Assembly (NCBI GenBank): GCA_900759445.1
Contig: CAAEVH010000002.1
Location: 1-64,000 of the forward strand
Length of the DNA: 64,000 bases
Reading direction: 5' to 3'
Origin: an uncultured Raoultella sp.
GTDB taxonomy: Bacteria; Pseudomonadota; Gammaproteobacteria; Enterobacterales; Enterobacteriaceae
The notes under the pieces: generated by a model
What the model was told of the DNA's origin: nothing
What the model saw: the letters and a program-made list of their open reading frames with translations, nothing else
Databases searched by the model: none
Program-made: the position numbers and the translations under genes
Shown: one piece after another, positions 1 to 9,136 of the stretch
Numbering within the stretch: position 1 is the stretch's first letter
How the letters are laid out: every line of letters starts with the position of its first letter

Positions 1-43
1 AGTGTGGGGTCTCCCCATGTGAGAGTAGGGAACTGCCAGGCAT
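1..43 (+). rRNA. rrf: 5S rRNA, 3' end (partial)
   Basis: The first bases (TGTGGGGTCTCCCC, then GAGAGTAGGGAACTGCCAGG) are the conserved 3' third of enterobacterial 5S rRNA, including the closing-helix strand TGCCAGGCAT. The gene is cut by the left edge of the window, so the rest of the rRNA operon lies upstream. A typical rrn terminator follows directly. Confidence 0.95.
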
Positions 44-54
44 TAAATAAAAGC

Positions 55-90
55 GAAAGGCTCAGTCGAAAGACTGGGCCTTTTGTTTTA
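55..90 (+). terminator. rrn terminator T1
   Basis: A hairpin with arms AAAGGCTCAGTC and GACTGGGCCTTT around a GAAA loop is followed by TTGTTTTATC. This is nearly the same as the classic rrnB T1 terminator and ends the rRNA transcript just after 5S. Confidence 0.93.
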
Positions 91-232
91 TCTGTTGTTT
101 GTCGGGAAACGCTCACCGGGAGCAGGACAACATCGCCGGCAACGCTGTTGAACCGCCGGAGGCCGGCCCCGGAGGGAGGACATCAGTGATACGACGACGC
201 ATGCACCGCGGCCAGCCATCAGTTCAGTAAGA

Positions 233-266
233 AGCCCGTCCTCACCGACGGGCTTTTTGCGTTTTT
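233..266 (+). terminator. rrn terminator T2
   Basis: The stem AGCCCGTC / GACGGGCT is followed by TTTTGCGTTTTT. It has the position and the TTTTTGCGTTT tail typical of the second terminator of enterobacterial rrn operons. The 91-232 stretch between T1 and T2 holds no tRNA gene that I can fold by eye. Confidence 0.85.
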
Positions 267-709
267 GGCGGTTGTCGGTACATATCGCTTTTCATATCTC
301 GCGGTGCTGAATATATCCCGCTTCTTTTTATGACCCTCTATTTATTAATAGAAAATATTATTTTCTGCGCTTATTAATGACGTAAAAACACAAAATAAAA
401 AATCCAGATTTATATTTAAAAATATTTATTTGACTGATATTTTTTATTTTAATCATTATTTATCAGCATGTTAAAATAGTTGGTTTATATTTAACGACAC
501 GTGCTGTTGTAACTGGACTTTCGCAGGGAAATGTTTTAGTGTCATTAACAGTTTGTTAACTCGATCGAGTTCGTGTCACTGTAATATCGATATAATGTAG
601 CGCGTACGATCTGTATTAATGCTATCCCGATGTCGCTGAGATACCCCTCCCCCCACGCAGTCTAATGGGTGTGGCATCAATGTTATCGAGCGGCACGATG
701 AGAATATAA
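267..709. other. AT-rich intergenic region, rrn to small membrane gene
   Basis: About 440 bases without a credible gene. It is strongly AT-rich from about 340 to 500. Near 540-600 it carries two perfect inverted repeats and a TATAAT box (annotated separately), so it probably holds the promoter of the downstream small membrane protein. No further element was recognised. Confidence 0.6.
545..596 (+). promoter_or_regulatory. Candidate promoter with two palindromes
   Basis: TTAAC-AGTTT-GTTAA (545-559) runs into the perfect 14-base palindrome AACTCGATCGAGTT (558-571). TATAAT lies at 591-596. A -35 box is weak (GAGTTC at 567-572 would give an 18-base spacer), and the palindrome would overlap it. 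That arrangement suggests a regulator-controlled promoter for the gene at 710. This is inference from layout only. Confidence 0.4.
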
Positions 710-1027
710 ATGAAGATCCTTTTAAAATGGTCGCCTTTGCGCCGGTTCATCCGTTACCTGCAGGAACGCTTCACCTTTTTGGTTCTGTTGTGCTGGCCGG
801 CGATTATCTGGGTTGCTTGCCGGGTGTGCGTCTGGGCCGTTGACAGCGTCATGCTGCTGATGGGGAAACCGGTAAGCGAATCCTTTACCGTCTACCTGCA
901 GCCGCTGATGACGTTCAGCGCGTTAGTGCGTATTTCGCTGAGCTGGGTGGTTCTGCTGTTTATTCTGTTCAGCATGGCGATGGGCTTTACCTGGCTGCTA
1001 CGTCGCGTGATCAACCGCAAGCACTAA
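710..1027 (+). CDS. Small membrane protein, unknown
   Basis: A 105-residue protein I cannot assign to a family. It has a basic N-terminus (KWSPLRRFIRYLQER), a hydrophobic segment at about residues 22-45, a second at about 68-95, and a basic tail (RRVINRKH). This pattern predicts a two-helix inner-membrane protein with both ends in the cytoplasm. It stands alone after a 440-base regulatory-looking region and converges with yhhJ. No clear Shine-Dalgarno is visible just before the ATG (GAGAATATAA). Base composition is ordinary for the window, unlike its AT-rich upstream region. Confidence 0.65.
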   Translation: MKILLKWSPLRRFIRYLQERFTFLVLLCWPAIIWVACRVCVWAVDSVMLLMGKPVSESFTVYLQPLMTFSALVRISLSWVVLLFILFSMAMGFTWLLRRVINRKH

Positions 1028-1080
1028 CTGGGTCCTTATCGCCGGTGGCCGCCACCTGACGGACGGCCACCGCGCGCCAC

Positions 1081-2205
1081 TCACGCCATCGTACCAATTG
1101 TTTTACGAAAACGTAGCAATGCGATAGTGAAGAACACGCCGCCGATGGCCATCAGGGTTAAAAACTGCGGCCAGACGATGGCAAAGTCAGCCCCCCGATA
1201 CAGAATCGCCTGCGCCAGGCTGACAAAATGCGTGGTCGGCATGGTTAACATAATATCCTGCACCGCCTGCGGCATGCTTTCCCGCGGGGTCGAGCCGCCA
1301 GACAGCATCTGCAGCGGCAGCAGCACCAGAATCATCAGCAGCCCCAGCTGCGGCATCGAGCGAGCTATTGTTCCCATAAAGATACCGATGGACGTGGTGG
1401 CAAACAGGCTCAGGGCCACGCCCAGCATAAACAGCGGGATGGAACCTTCAATCGGCACCTGCAGCACTCCCTGGACCATGAGCAGCAGCGACAGCCCGGA
1501 AACCACCAGCACCACCAGCCCCATCGACCAGATTTTTGCCAGCATAATTTCGAACGGCGTTACCGGCATGACCAGCAGGTGTTCGATCGTACCGTGCTCG
1601 CGCTCGCGGATCAGCGCCGAGCCGGTCAACACGATGGCCAGCAGGGTGATGTTATTGATGATGGCCATGACCGCGCCAAAACGCTCCTGTTCGAGATTGG
1701 GGTTAAAGCGCATGCGCACCGCCAGCTCGACCGGTAGGGTATCGTTACCCCGATAGCGAGCTACGAAGCTGTTCACCTCCCCGCTAATAATATTCTGGAT
1801 ATAGCCATTGCCGGTAAACGCCTGGCTCATACGCGTGGCGTCGACGTTCACCTGAATTTCCGGCTGCCGTCCGGCGAGCACATCACGCTGAAAGTTGGGC
1901 GGGATATTAATGGCAAAGGTATAGTTCCCGGCATCCAGCCCGGCATCCATCTCATCTTCATTAATCAGCTCAGGCGGTAAAAACCACGGCCGATAAAAGC
2001 CGTTGATAATTCGCGAAGAGAGCTGCGATTTATCCATATCGGCAATCGCGACAGGCGCCAAATGCAGCGACCCCGGCATCACGGTCGCTGAGGAATAGAC
2101 CGATACGGTAAAGGCGAACAGGATTAAGGTCAGCATCGCCTTATCGCCGAGCAGACTGCGCAGCTCCTTGATGCCGAGATGATAGATATTGCGTAATCCG
2201 CGCAT
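1081..2205 (-). CDS. yhhJ: ABC-2 type permease YhhJ
   Basis: A 374-residue ABC transporter permease with a large periplasmic loop after the first membrane helix and a C-terminal cluster of about five helices (ABC-2 / DUF3533-like). It closely matches my recollection of E. coli YhhJ in sequence and length. An upstream in-frame extension of 28 residues exists, but GGAGGG sits about four bases before the ATG at 2205, which gives the E. coli length. The start overlaps the rbbA stop, so translation is coupled. With RbbA and YhiI it forms a putative efflux or ribosome-associated ABC system. The substrate is unknown. Confidence 0.9.
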   Translation of the reverse strand: MRGLRNIYHLGIKELRSLLGDKAMLTLILFAFTVSVYSSATVMPGSLHLAPVAIADMDKSQLSSRIINGFYRPWFLPPELINEDEMDAGLDAGNYTFAINIPPNFQRDVLAGRQPEIQVNVDATRMSQAFTGNGYIQNIISGEVNSFVARYRGNDTLPVELAVRMRFNPNLEQERFGAVMAIINNITLLAIVLTGSALIREREHGTIEHLLVMPVTPFEIMLAKIWSMGLVVLVVSGLSLLLMVQGVLQVPIEGSIPLFMLGVALSLFATTSIGIFMGTIARSMPQLGLLMILVLLPLQMLSGGSTPRESMPQAVQDIMLTMPTTHFVSLAQAILYRGADFAIVWPQFLTLMAIGGVFFTIALLRFRKTIGTMA

Positions 2206-4946
2206 CATCCCTCCTGTTTTTTCAGTAGCCACACGCTGAGGCCGAGCACCAGCGGGATGGCTATCAGCAGCGGTATAAAGGACGCCCACAGATCGGTCAG
2301 ATTCAGGGCTTTTGAAAATGTGCCGCGGGCAATGGTCAGGAAGTGGCTGGTCGGGTAAATCTGCCCAATCCAGCGACCTGGCCCCTCCAGCGAAGCGACC
2401 GGGTCAATCATCCCGGAAAACTGCGTGGCCGGTATCAGCGTAATAATGGCGGTGCCAAAGATGGCCGCAATCTGGCTTTTCATAAAGGTCGAGATCAGCA
2501 GCCCCAACCCGGTAGCGATGGTGACATACAGCAGCGCCGCCAGCGTCAGGGTCAGAAAACTCCCCTTATGCGCCACGCCAAACACCAGGACCGACAGCGC
2601 GCACAGCAGGAAGAAGTTAAACATGCCCAGCGCGATATACGGCAGCTGCTTGCCCAGAAGAAACTCGCTGCGGGTCGTCGGCGTGACGTACAGATTGATG
2701 ATTGAACCCAGCTCTTTTTCACGTACCACGCTCAGCGCGCTGAGCATCGCCGGGATCATCATCAACAGCAGCGGGATCACCGCCGGAACAATGGCCGGTA
2801 GGCTTTTCACGTCCGGGTTATAGCGATAGCGCGTCTCGATGGATATCAGCGAGGTATCGCGACCGGGCGTCGCCTGCCGTCCGGCCATCTCCTGCAGCCA
2901 GGCCAGATGCATCGCCTGGACGTAGCCGCGCACCGTCTCGGCCCGGTTAGGCATAGCGCCGTCCACCCATACGCCAATTTTTACCGGCGTGCCGCGGGCA
3001 ATATCACGGCCGAAATCAGGCGGAATTTCAATGGCGACGGCCAGCTCGCCGTTGCGCATCCGTTTGTCCAGTTGGTCATAGCTCTGCAGCGGCGGTTGCT
3101 CAATGAAGTAGCGCGAACCAGCGATATTCTGCGACCAGCCCTGACTGCTGAGGGTCTGGTCGCGATCGAGGACCGCGAAGCGCAGATCTTCCACGTCCAT
3201 GCTAATGCCGTATCCCATGATGAACATCAGAATCACGGTACCCAGCAGCGCCAGGGTCGAACGTACCGGATCGCGCCGCAGCTCCAGCGCTTCACGTCGG
3301 CTGTAGCTAAACAGTCGCCGCAGGCTGAACGCCTGGCTTGGGGCCGTCGTTCCGGCGGGAGCGCTAACCGGCGGGGCGGGCGGTATTTGTTCGACGGGCC
3401 GCTGGGCATCCTGCAGCCAGGCGATAAACGCCTCTTCAAGGTTTGCCGCTCCACGCTGCGCAACCAGCGCCTGCGGCGTATCGCTGGCCAGTACCTTCCC
3501 GGCGTGCATCAGCGAAATGCGATCGCAGCGCTCGGCTTCATTCATAAAGTGGGTCGAGATAAAAATCGTCACCCGATCCTGGCGGGCGAGATCGACCATC
3601 AGCTGCCAGAACATATCCCTGGCGACCGGATCGACGCCGGAAGTCGGTTCATCCAGGATCAGCATTTCCGGACGATGGATCACCGCCACGGCCAGCGAAA
3701 GGCGCTGGCGAATACCTAACGGCAGAGAGGCGGGCAGCGCATCTTCAACCTCCGTTAACATAAAACGCTGGCTCATTTCCGCCACCCGAGTGGGGATGTC
3801 GGCATCCGGAATGTGAAATAAACGGGTGTGCAGTTCGAGGTTCTGCCTGACGGTCAGTTCGCTGTAGAGGGAGAAAGCCTGCGACATATAGCCGACGCGG
3901 CGCCGGGTTTCGATATCCCTGGGATTGACCGGCTGACCAAATAGCCAGGCTTCGCCTTCGCTGGCGGGCAGCAGGCCGGTCAGCATTTTCATGGTGGTTG
4001 ATTTACCGCAACCGTTCGAACCGAGGAAACCAAAAATCTCGCCGCGCGCGATGCGGAAGTTCACATGGTCGACCGCCACGAAGTTACCGAAGCGCATGGT
4101 CAGGCCACGGGCTTCAATCGCGATGTCATTTTCCTGAGCGTTACGCGGCGCAATGATCACCTCTTTATGCGCCTTGCGCTGGGCTTCCGGCAGCAGGGCG
4201 ATAAACGCCTGCTCCAGGGTCTGACTGCAGGTTTGCGCTTTAAGTTCTGCGGCACTACCGGTCGCCAGTACTTCCCCCGCGTTCATCGCTACCAGCCAGT
4301 CGAAGCGTTCCGCCTCTTCCATATAGGCCGTGGCGACCAGTACGCTCATCTCCGGCTGGCGTTGGCGGATGCTGTCAATCAGCTCCCAGAACTGGGCGCG
4401 AGAAAGTGGGTCAACGCCGGTCGTGGGTTCATCAAGGATCAACAGCTGCGGGTCATGGATCAGCGCGCAGCACAGGCCGAGCTTCTGCTTCATCCCGCCG
4501 GATAATTTCCCGGCAGGGCGATCGCGGAAAGGATCCAGTCCGGTGCTGCGCAGGAGTTCATCGATGCGGTTCTCGCGTTCGGCTTTGTCATGACCAAACA
4601 GGCGGGCAAAGAAATCAACGTTTTCATACACCGACAGGGTGTGATAGAGGTTTTTACCCAGCCCCTGCGGCATCCAGGCGATTTTGGGGCAAACATCCCG
4701 GCGGTGACGCGCATCGCGCATATCGCCACCGAGCACTATCACGTTACCTTGCTCAATGACCCGCGCGCCGGAAATCAGCGACAGTAAGCTGGATTTGCCG
4801 ACGCCGTCAGGGCCGATCAGGCCGACCATTTGACGAGCGGGGATGCTTAGCGTGATATCCCGCAGCGCGACGGTGGTGCCAAAGCGCTGGCCGACGTGTT
4901 CCAGCAGGGCGACCGGTGGGTGAGTATCCTGCTCAACGCCTCTCAT
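2205..4946 (-). CDS. rbbA: Ribosome-associated ATPase / ABC fusion RbbA
   Basis: A 913-residue protein with two ABC ATPase domains followed by an ABC-2 permease domain. The first domain has Walker [10 protein letters not shown], signature LSGGMKQK and Walker [13 protein letters not shown]. The second has Walker [10 protein letters not shown] and [11 protein letters not shown], with the degenerate signature LPLGIRQRL in place of LSGGQ. Six or so helices lie in the last 350 residues. E. coli RbbA has the same order and about 911 residues, and is reported to bind ribosomes and stimulate elongation. The ATG at 4946 was chosen because it overlaps the yhiI stop (ATGA) and matches the family length; an upstream in-frame start would add 11 residues. 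Confidence 0.92.
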   Translation of the reverse strand: MRGVEQDTHPPVALLEHVGQRFGTTVALRDITLSIPARQMVGLIGPDGVGKSSLLSLISGARVIEQGNVIVLGGDMRDARHRRDVCPKIAWMPQGLGKNLYHTLSVYENVDFFARLFGHDKAERENRIDELLRSTGLDPFRDRPAGKLSGGMKQKLGLCCALIHDPQLLILDEPTTGVDPLSRAQFWELIDSIRQRQPEMSVLVATAYMEEAERFDWLVAMNAGEVLATGSAAELKAQTCSQTLEQAFIALLPEAQRKAHKEVIIAPRNAQENDIAIEARGLTMRFGNFVAVDHVNFRIARGEIFGFLGSNGCGKSTTMKMLTGLLPASEGEAWLFGQPVNPRDIETRRRVGYMSQAFSLYSELTVRQNLELHTRLFHIPDADIPTRVAEMSQRFMLTEVEDALPASLPLGIRQRLSLAVAVIHRPEMLILDEPTSGVDPVARDMFWQLMVDLARQDRVTIFISTHFMNEAERCDRISLMHAGKVLASDTPQALVAQRGAANLEEAFIAWLQDAQRPVEQIPPAPPVSAPAGTTAPSQAFSLRRLFSYSRREALELRRDPVRSTLALLGTVILMFIMGYGISMDVEDLRFAVLDRDQTLSSQGWSQNIAGSRYFIEQPPLQSYDQLDKRMRNGELAVAIEIPPDFGRDIARGTPVKIGVWVDGAMPNRAETVRGYVQAMHLAWLQEMAGRQATPGRDTSLISIETRYRYNPDVKSLPAIVPAVIPLLLMMIPAMLSALSVVREKELGSIINLYVTPTTRSEFLLGKQLPYIALGMFNFFLLCALSVLVFGVAHKGSFLTLTLAALLYVTIATGLGLLISTFMKSQIAAIFGTAIITLIPATQFSGMIDPVASLEGPGRWIGQIYPTSHFLTIARGTFSKALNLTDLWASFIPLLIAIPLVLGLSVWLLKKQEG

Positions 4947-6010
4947 TGCGGTAACCTCACCGTGAGCGTATCGGGCCACGCCCGTTGGCTATCCAGGCGG
5001 ACATACGCCATGCCGGGCAGACCGGTTTTCACATACTCAAGATGCTGCTCCAGCAGCTCCGGCGGGATGCGGGCCTTCACGCGGAACATCAGCTTCAGGC
5101 GTTCATCGCTGGTTTCTACCGTCTTTGGCGTAAACTGCGCGACGCTGGCGACAAAGCTGATATGGGCAGGCACCACCAGGCCCGGCGCCGCGTCCAGCAC
5201 GATGCGCGCTTCGCTGCCCAGCGCCAGCAGGCCTGCCTGCTCGGTAGGCAGGAAGAAGGTCATATAGACATCGGAGAGGTCGACCATATTCAGCACCCGG
5301 CCGCCGGCGGCCAGGACCTCGCCCGGTTCGGCGACGCGATACTGAATGCGGCCGTCGCGCGGCGCTTTGAGTTCGCTATCGTCAATATCGGCGAGGATGC
5401 GCCGTTCGGTTGCCTGAGCGGCATCAACGCGGGTCTGGGCCTGAATAATGCTGGTACGGGCGGCTTCAATTGCCGCTTTTGCCGCTGAGACCTGGGCTCT
5501 GGCGGATTCGAGCGCTGCCCGGGCGCTTTCCGCTGCCGCCTGATCATCGTCAAGCTGCTGGGCTGACACCGCGCCGCGCTGTGACAGCGCGCTGGAGCGC
5601 ACGTGGCGTTTGGCGGTGGAGTTCAGCTCCGCCTGCCGCTGTTTCACCACCGCTTCCGTGGCGCGCATTTCGCTTTGGCGCTGATCCAGCAGCGCTTTGG
5701 CGGCGGCGACCGCGCTTTCCGCCTCTTTAATCTGGGCGGCCGCTTCGAGGCGCTGTTCGTTCAGCACCCGAATATCCATCCGCGCCAGCACCTCGCCCTT
5801 GCGCACAAACTGCCCCTCTTTGACCAGAATGGCGTCGATGCGTCCGGCGGTTTTGGTGGCGATATCCACCTCGGTGGCTTCTATTCTGCCGTTGCTGCCG
5901 GCAAAGCCCTGCGGAAGTCCCGGCGGACGCAATGCCCACCATATCAGGGCGGCGATAACCGCCAGCAGGCCGATAAGGCACCAGACCCAGTGCTGTTTGA
6001 TTTTGTCCAT
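4943..6010 (-). CDS. yhiI: HlyD-family membrane fusion protein YhiI
   Basis: A 355-residue periplasmic adaptor. An N-terminal membrane anchor ([20 protein letters not shown]) leads into a lipoyl/barrel half-motif ([18 protein letters not shown]), a long Ala/Gln/Arg-rich coiled coil (residues about 80-210), and the returning lipoyl half ([19 protein letters not shown]). It is first in the yhiI-rbbA-yhhJ operon and ends in a four-base overlap with rbbA. The set has the composition of a MacA/HlyD-type pump. The outer-membrane partner would be shared (inference). Confidence 0.9.
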   Translation of the reverse strand: MDKIKQHWVWCLIGLLAVIAALIWWALRPPGLPQGFAGSNGRIEATEVDIATKTAGRIDAILVKEGQFVRKGEVLARMDIRVLNEQRLEAAAQIKEAESAVAAAKALLDQRQSEMRATEAVVKQRQAELNSTAKRHVRSSALSQRGAVSAQQLDDDQAAAESARAALESARAQVSAAKAAIEAARTSIIQAQTRVDAAQATERRILADIDDSELKAPRDGRIQYRVAEPGEVLAAGGRVLNMVDLSDVYMTFFLPTEQAGLLALGSEARIVLDAAPGLVVPAHISFVASVAQFTPKTVETSDERLKLMFRVKARIPPELLEQHLEYVKTGLPGMAYVRLDSQRAWPDTLTVRLPQ

Positions 6011-6425
6011 ACGCTACTCGCTCTGTTCCATATTGCTGAGTGATGCGCGTTTCTTCTCTCCGTCGCACGGAGCGTTATCCCTTTGAAAGACAGAGGTGGG
6101 GAGGGGCAAGGCCGACCGGCGCGCACGTCCAGCTGCGCGACTACCCGGTGAAATAGATGTGCTATGAATGTGGTCATCATCAGCAATCCTGGCCTTAAAT
6201 GAAACACGCATAAATATAGCTACTGTCTATGGGATACTAGCATTTACCGCGAGTATGTCCATACGATTAACATGGGTTATTGCTGTCGCAGCGCCAATCG
6301 CCGCAAACGGTTGGACAGGCGAGCGGGAAGCCCGGCTGCTGAATTTTTAATCTGGTTGACCAGGGCGAACTGTTGTATGATTTGCGGCCTTGAAAATAGA
6401 CTTATGTCGGCGAGTGCTTTATTTA
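6011..6425. promoter_or_regulatory. Divergent promoter region, yhiI / diguanylate cyclase
   Basis: About 415 bases between the divergent yhiI and cyclase genes. On the plus strand, TGGTTG (6353-6358), a 17-base spacer and TATGAT (6376-6381) form a plausible sigma-70 promoter about 45 bases before the cyclase ATG. The 6160-6260 section is AT-rich and probably carries the yhiI promoter, but I cannot fix its boxes. No gene was found. Confidence 0.45.
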
Positions 6426-7835
6426 ATGAGCGATGAAAGCAAGAAATATATCTCAGTTATTTTTAAGGAGTGGTTGCCGTTGTATGACGGCCTGAAGCCG
6501 GAAGTGAAGGCGATTCTTAAAAATATTGCCGCTGAGCAGTCTGAGGCGCTGGCCGTTCGTTTTTATGACTTCATTTTTCAGGATCCCGATATCGCCCGCC
6601 ACCTGACTTACGATCTGGTTCAGGAACGTCTTAGCCGTTCGCTGGCCGTGTGGGTCAACGACATTTTGACCAGCGAGAAAGATCAGCTGCAGGCGCTGGC
6701 AGAAAGGCAATACCATATTGGCAGTATTCATGCGCGCATCGGCATCCCCGCCGAGGCCGTACTGCGCGGCGCGCGCCAGCTCAAGGCCGGGCTGATTGAA
6801 TATGTGCGGGATAACGATAAGATTGATCACCAGACCGGTCTTGCGACCATCCACTACGCGGTAATGGCGATTAATATGGCGATCGAGATGATGTGCCATG
6901 CCTACACCTTATCGCACTATCGGGCGACGAAAAATGAAGAAGCCTTTCGTCTGTATAGCCTGATGGATAATGTGCCAATGGAATATGGCAAACAGCAGGT
7001 TTCGCTCTCCGGCTGGGAAAATAGCGCGATTTTTAATATTGTCAGTGAAAATAAGAGCGATATTAACGGGACGTTATTATCTGAATCTGAGTTTGGCCTG
7101 TGGTTCCGTCATAAATGCGTGCGCTATTGTAACAAGAACGCGCAGATGGAGGAGATCGCCGACTTGATTACGCAGGTAGACAATTTAATCGCCGGCTGGA
7201 AATCCTCAGACAGCAGCGCAGAATATAAAAATACGCAAACTTTGCTCCAGAGCATCCACATCCATTGCCAGAAAATCAGCAGCCAGCTCGGGGTTATCTT
7301 CAGCAGTCTGTCGCAGATGCAGAACGGCAAAGACACCCTGACCAGCCTGCTAAACCGCCGTTATCTGCCGGTCGTACTCAAGCATGAGGTCACGCTCGCT
7401 ATGGAACATGAACTGCCGATGACGGTGGCGATTGTGGATATTGACCATTTTAAAGAGATTAATGATAACTGGGGCCATATGGTGGGCGACCGGGCAATCA
7501 AGCACGTTGCCGACCTGCTCAGCAATAACATCCGCTCCAGCGATTATATCTTTCGCTACGGCGGCGAAGAGTTTCTGCTGGTGCTGGTGGAAACCGGCGC
7601 GGCCGAGGCTTTTGCGCTCCTTGAGCGCTTACGTAAAAGCATTAGCCAGCTCCCGTTTAACGTCGGCGGCGAGACCAATATCGCGATTACCACCAGTGCG
7701 GGCTTTGCCGTGCATACCGGCCATCCGGATTATAACCGGCTGCTGCGCAACGCTGACAGCGCGCTGTACGTGGCCAAGCGCAGCGGGCGCGACTGCGTGA
7801 AGATGCACCAGGGTGAGCAGGACCCGCAGCATTAA
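6426..7835 (+). CDS. Globin-coupled sensor diguanylate cyclase (DosC-like)
   Basis: A 469-residue protein. Residues 1-150 align with the sensor-globin domain of E. coli DosC/YddV: the proximal haem His is His102 (IHARIGIP) and the distal Tyr is Tyr47 (RFYDF). A middle linker domain spans about 160-295. The GGDEF domain carries GGEEF at 379-383 and a complete inhibitory site RSSD at 370-373, so an active, c-di-GMP-feedback-inhibited cyclase responding to O2 or another haem ligand is expected. An upstream TTG (6390) would add 12 residues; the ATG at 6426 fits the DosC alignment. Unlike E. coli dosC, no phosphodiesterase partner (dosP) is adjacent. Confidence 0.85.
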   Translation: MSDESKKYISVIFKEWLPLYDGLKPEVKAILKNIAAEQSEALAVRFYDFIFQDPDIARHLTYDLVQERLSRSLAVWVNDILTSEKDQLQALAERQYHIGSIHARIGIPAEAVLRGARQLKAGLIEYVRDNDKIDHQTGLATIHYAVMAINMAIEMMCHAYTLSHYRATKNEEAFRLYSLMDNVPMEYGKQQVSLSGWENSAIFNIVSENKSDINGTLLSESEFGLWFRHKCVRYCNKNAQMEEIADLITQVDNLIAGWKSSDSSAEYKNTQTLLQSIHIHCQKISSQLGVIFSSLSQMQNGKDTLTSLLNRRYLPVVLKHEVTLAMEHELPMTVAIVDIDHFKEINDNWGHMVGDRAIKHVADLLSNNIRSSDYIFRYGGEEFLLVLVETGAAEAFALLERLRKSISQLPFNVGGETNIAITTSAGFAVHTGHPDYNRLLRNADSALYVAKRSGRDCVKMHQGEQDPQH

Positions 7836-7853
7836 GGCGTCGCGCCCCGGCGC

Positions 7854-8861
7854 TCAGAACAGAACCGGCAATCCTAATCCGCGCATCACCTCATGCAACG
7901 TTTGCTGCGTGAGACGATGCGCCCGCTCGCTACCCTGGCGCAGCAACTCCAGCAACATTCCTTTATCCGCAATATACGTTGCCCGGCGTTGGCGAATGGG
8001 CGCCAGCAGCGTCTGCAGACACTCCTCCAGCGCGTTTTTGCACTGTCGGTCACCCAGTCCGCCGCGTTGATAATGCGCCTTCATTTCAGCGACGAAGGCA
8101 GGGTCGGGATGGAAAGCATCGAGGTACGTAAAGACAACATTGCCTTCGATTTGGCCAGGATCGCTGACCCGCAGATGGGTCGGGTCGGTATACATTGCGC
8201 CGACCGCACGATGAATCTGCTCTTCGCTGGCCGAGAGAGTGAGCGTATTGCCCAGCGACTTTGACATCTTGGCGCCGCCGTCAATGCCGGGCAGACGGCT
8301 GACATCGCTGAGCAGCGCCCGGCAGTGCTGCAGTACCGGCGTCGTGGTCAGGCTATTCATTTTATGGACGATCTCATTGGTCTGTTCGATCATCGGCAGC
8401 TGATCGTCGCCGACCGGCACCAGGCCCGCCTTAAACGCGGTGATATCGGCCGCCTGGCTGATGGGGTAGGCCAGAAAACCGACCGGTAGCGAACGGGAGA
8501 ATCCCTTCTGGGCGATTTCACTTTTGACCGTCGGGTTACGCTCGACGCGGGCGACGGTGACGATATTCATATACAGCGCGCTCAGCTCCGCCAGGGCGGG
8601 AAGCGCCGATTGCAGGCAAATCGTGGTCTTGTGCGGGTCGATACCTACCGCCAGATAATCGGCCATCACCTCAAAGATATTGCTGCTGATTTTCTGTGGG
8701 TCGCTGCCGTTATCGGTTAATCCCTGCAGATCGGCGATGAGGATAAACTGTTGATGATCGTGCTGAAGCTGCACGCGCTGGCGTAGCGATCCCACGTAGT
8801 GGCCGAGATGCAGCTGGCCGGTGGGGCGATCGCCGGTAAGAATGGTCGGGTTGGTGTTCAT
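7854..8861 (-). CDS. trpS2: Second tryptophanyl-tRNA synthetase (TrpS2)
   Basis: A 335-residue class Ic aminoacyl-tRNA synthetase. It has the HIGH-type motif HLGH (18-21), the KMSKS loop at 198-202 (GAKMSKS), and the TrpRS-type segment VPVGDDQLPMIE. It charges tRNA-Trp. Its sequence and its location, away from the dam-trpS neighbourhood, suggest an accessory copy rather than the housekeeping enzyme. Such second copies can confer resistance to TrpRS inhibitors (family knowledge). It is transcribed alone from the minus strand, and its 5' leader encodes a Trp-rich peptide and a terminator, annotated separately. Confidence 0.88.
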   Translation of the reverse strand: MNTNPTILTGDRPTGQLHLGHYVGSLRQRVQLQHDHQQFILIADLQGLTDNGSDPQKISSNIFEVMADYLAVGIDPHKTTICLQSALPALAELSALYMNIVTVARVERNPTVKSEIAQKGFSRSLPVGFLAYPISQAADITAFKAGLVPVGDDQLPMIEQTNEIVHKMNSLTTTPVLQHCRALLSDVSRLPGIDGGAKMSKSLGNTLTLSASEEQIHRAVGAMYTDPTHLRVSDPGQIEGNVVFTYLDAFHPDPAFVAEMKAHYQRGGLGDRQCKNALEECLQTLLAPIRQRRATYIADKGMLLELLRQGSERAHRLTQQTLHEVMRGLGLPVLF

Positions 8862-8912
8862 CAGAGACTCCTTACGATGCTATTAAGCCGAAAGACGTCG
8901 CTGAGAAACGAT

Positions 8913-8934
8913 AAAGCCGCCTTCCGGCGGCTTT
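8913..8934 (-). terminator. Attenuator terminator in trpS2 leader
   Basis: The perfect hairpin AAAGCCGCC-GGAA-GGCGGCTTT is followed on the minus strand by ATCGTTT. It lies between the leader peptide and trpS2, about 50 bases before the synthetase start. Its 5' arm (8926-8934) can instead pair with GGCGGC at 8956-8961, which would prevent termination. Confidence 0.75.
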
Positions 8935-8953
8935 AAAAATGGAAAAGTGAATC

Positions 8954-8979
8954 GTGCCGCCTGTTATGCAGGCAGCCAC
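8954..8979 (-). promoter_or_regulatory. Leader hairpin 1:2 / antiterminator segment
   Basis: On the minus strand CTGCCTG and CAGGCGGC pair (one G-T, continuing past a bulged base with two further pairs) around a loop containing the leader stop codon. The 5' arm includes the end of the second Trp codon, so a ribosome stalled at the Trp codons would break it and free GGCGGC to pair with GCCGCC of the terminator. This is the segment 1-2-3-4 logic of the trp and phe attenuators. Confidence 0.65.
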
Positions 8980-9017
8980 CAACGATATGGGCGGGCAATG
9001 ACGACGATTCTGTTCAT
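8964..9017 (-). CDS. TrpS2 leader peptide with tandem Trp codons
   Basis: A 17-residue reading frame, MNRIVVIARPYRWWLPA, ending in TAA. It starts at an ATG preceded by AGGATAG and has TGG TGG as codons 13-14. It is too short for ordinary gene finders. Two adjacent Trp codons in so short a peptide, placed directly upstream of switching hairpins and a Trp-tRNA synthetase gene, strongly suggest an attenuation leader that senses charged tRNA-Trp. Transcription probably starts upstream around 9030-9050 (TTGCCG, 17 bases, TTCACT on the minus strand; weak). Confidence 0.75.
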   Translation of the reverse strand: MNRIVVIARPYRWWLPA

Positions 9018-9136
9018 CAGACTATCCTGCCACGAAACGCGGCGGCAGTGAAAGCGGTTTTTTTTATTGCGGCAATAACGGTTTACAGAGTGCGGTTTTG
9101 CGCCCTCATGGAACTCAATGAAGGCGCAGGCGGGAC

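Noticed and set aside
91..232. tRNA gene after 5S rRNA
   Set aside because: Some rrn operons carry a distal tRNA, but no cloverleaf or CCA end can be drawn here; the stretch matches degraded inter-terminator sequence.
8862..9040. T-box riboswitch for trpS2
   Set aside because: T-boxes are rare outside Gram-positive bacteria, no T-box consensus was seen, and the leader peptide with tandem Trp codons explains the region.
9100..9127. Intrinsic terminator of the choline operon
   Set aside because: GCGCCTTCAT/ATGAGGGCGC forms a good hairpin but there is no U-run on the minus strand, so termination is not supported; it may only protect the mRNA end.
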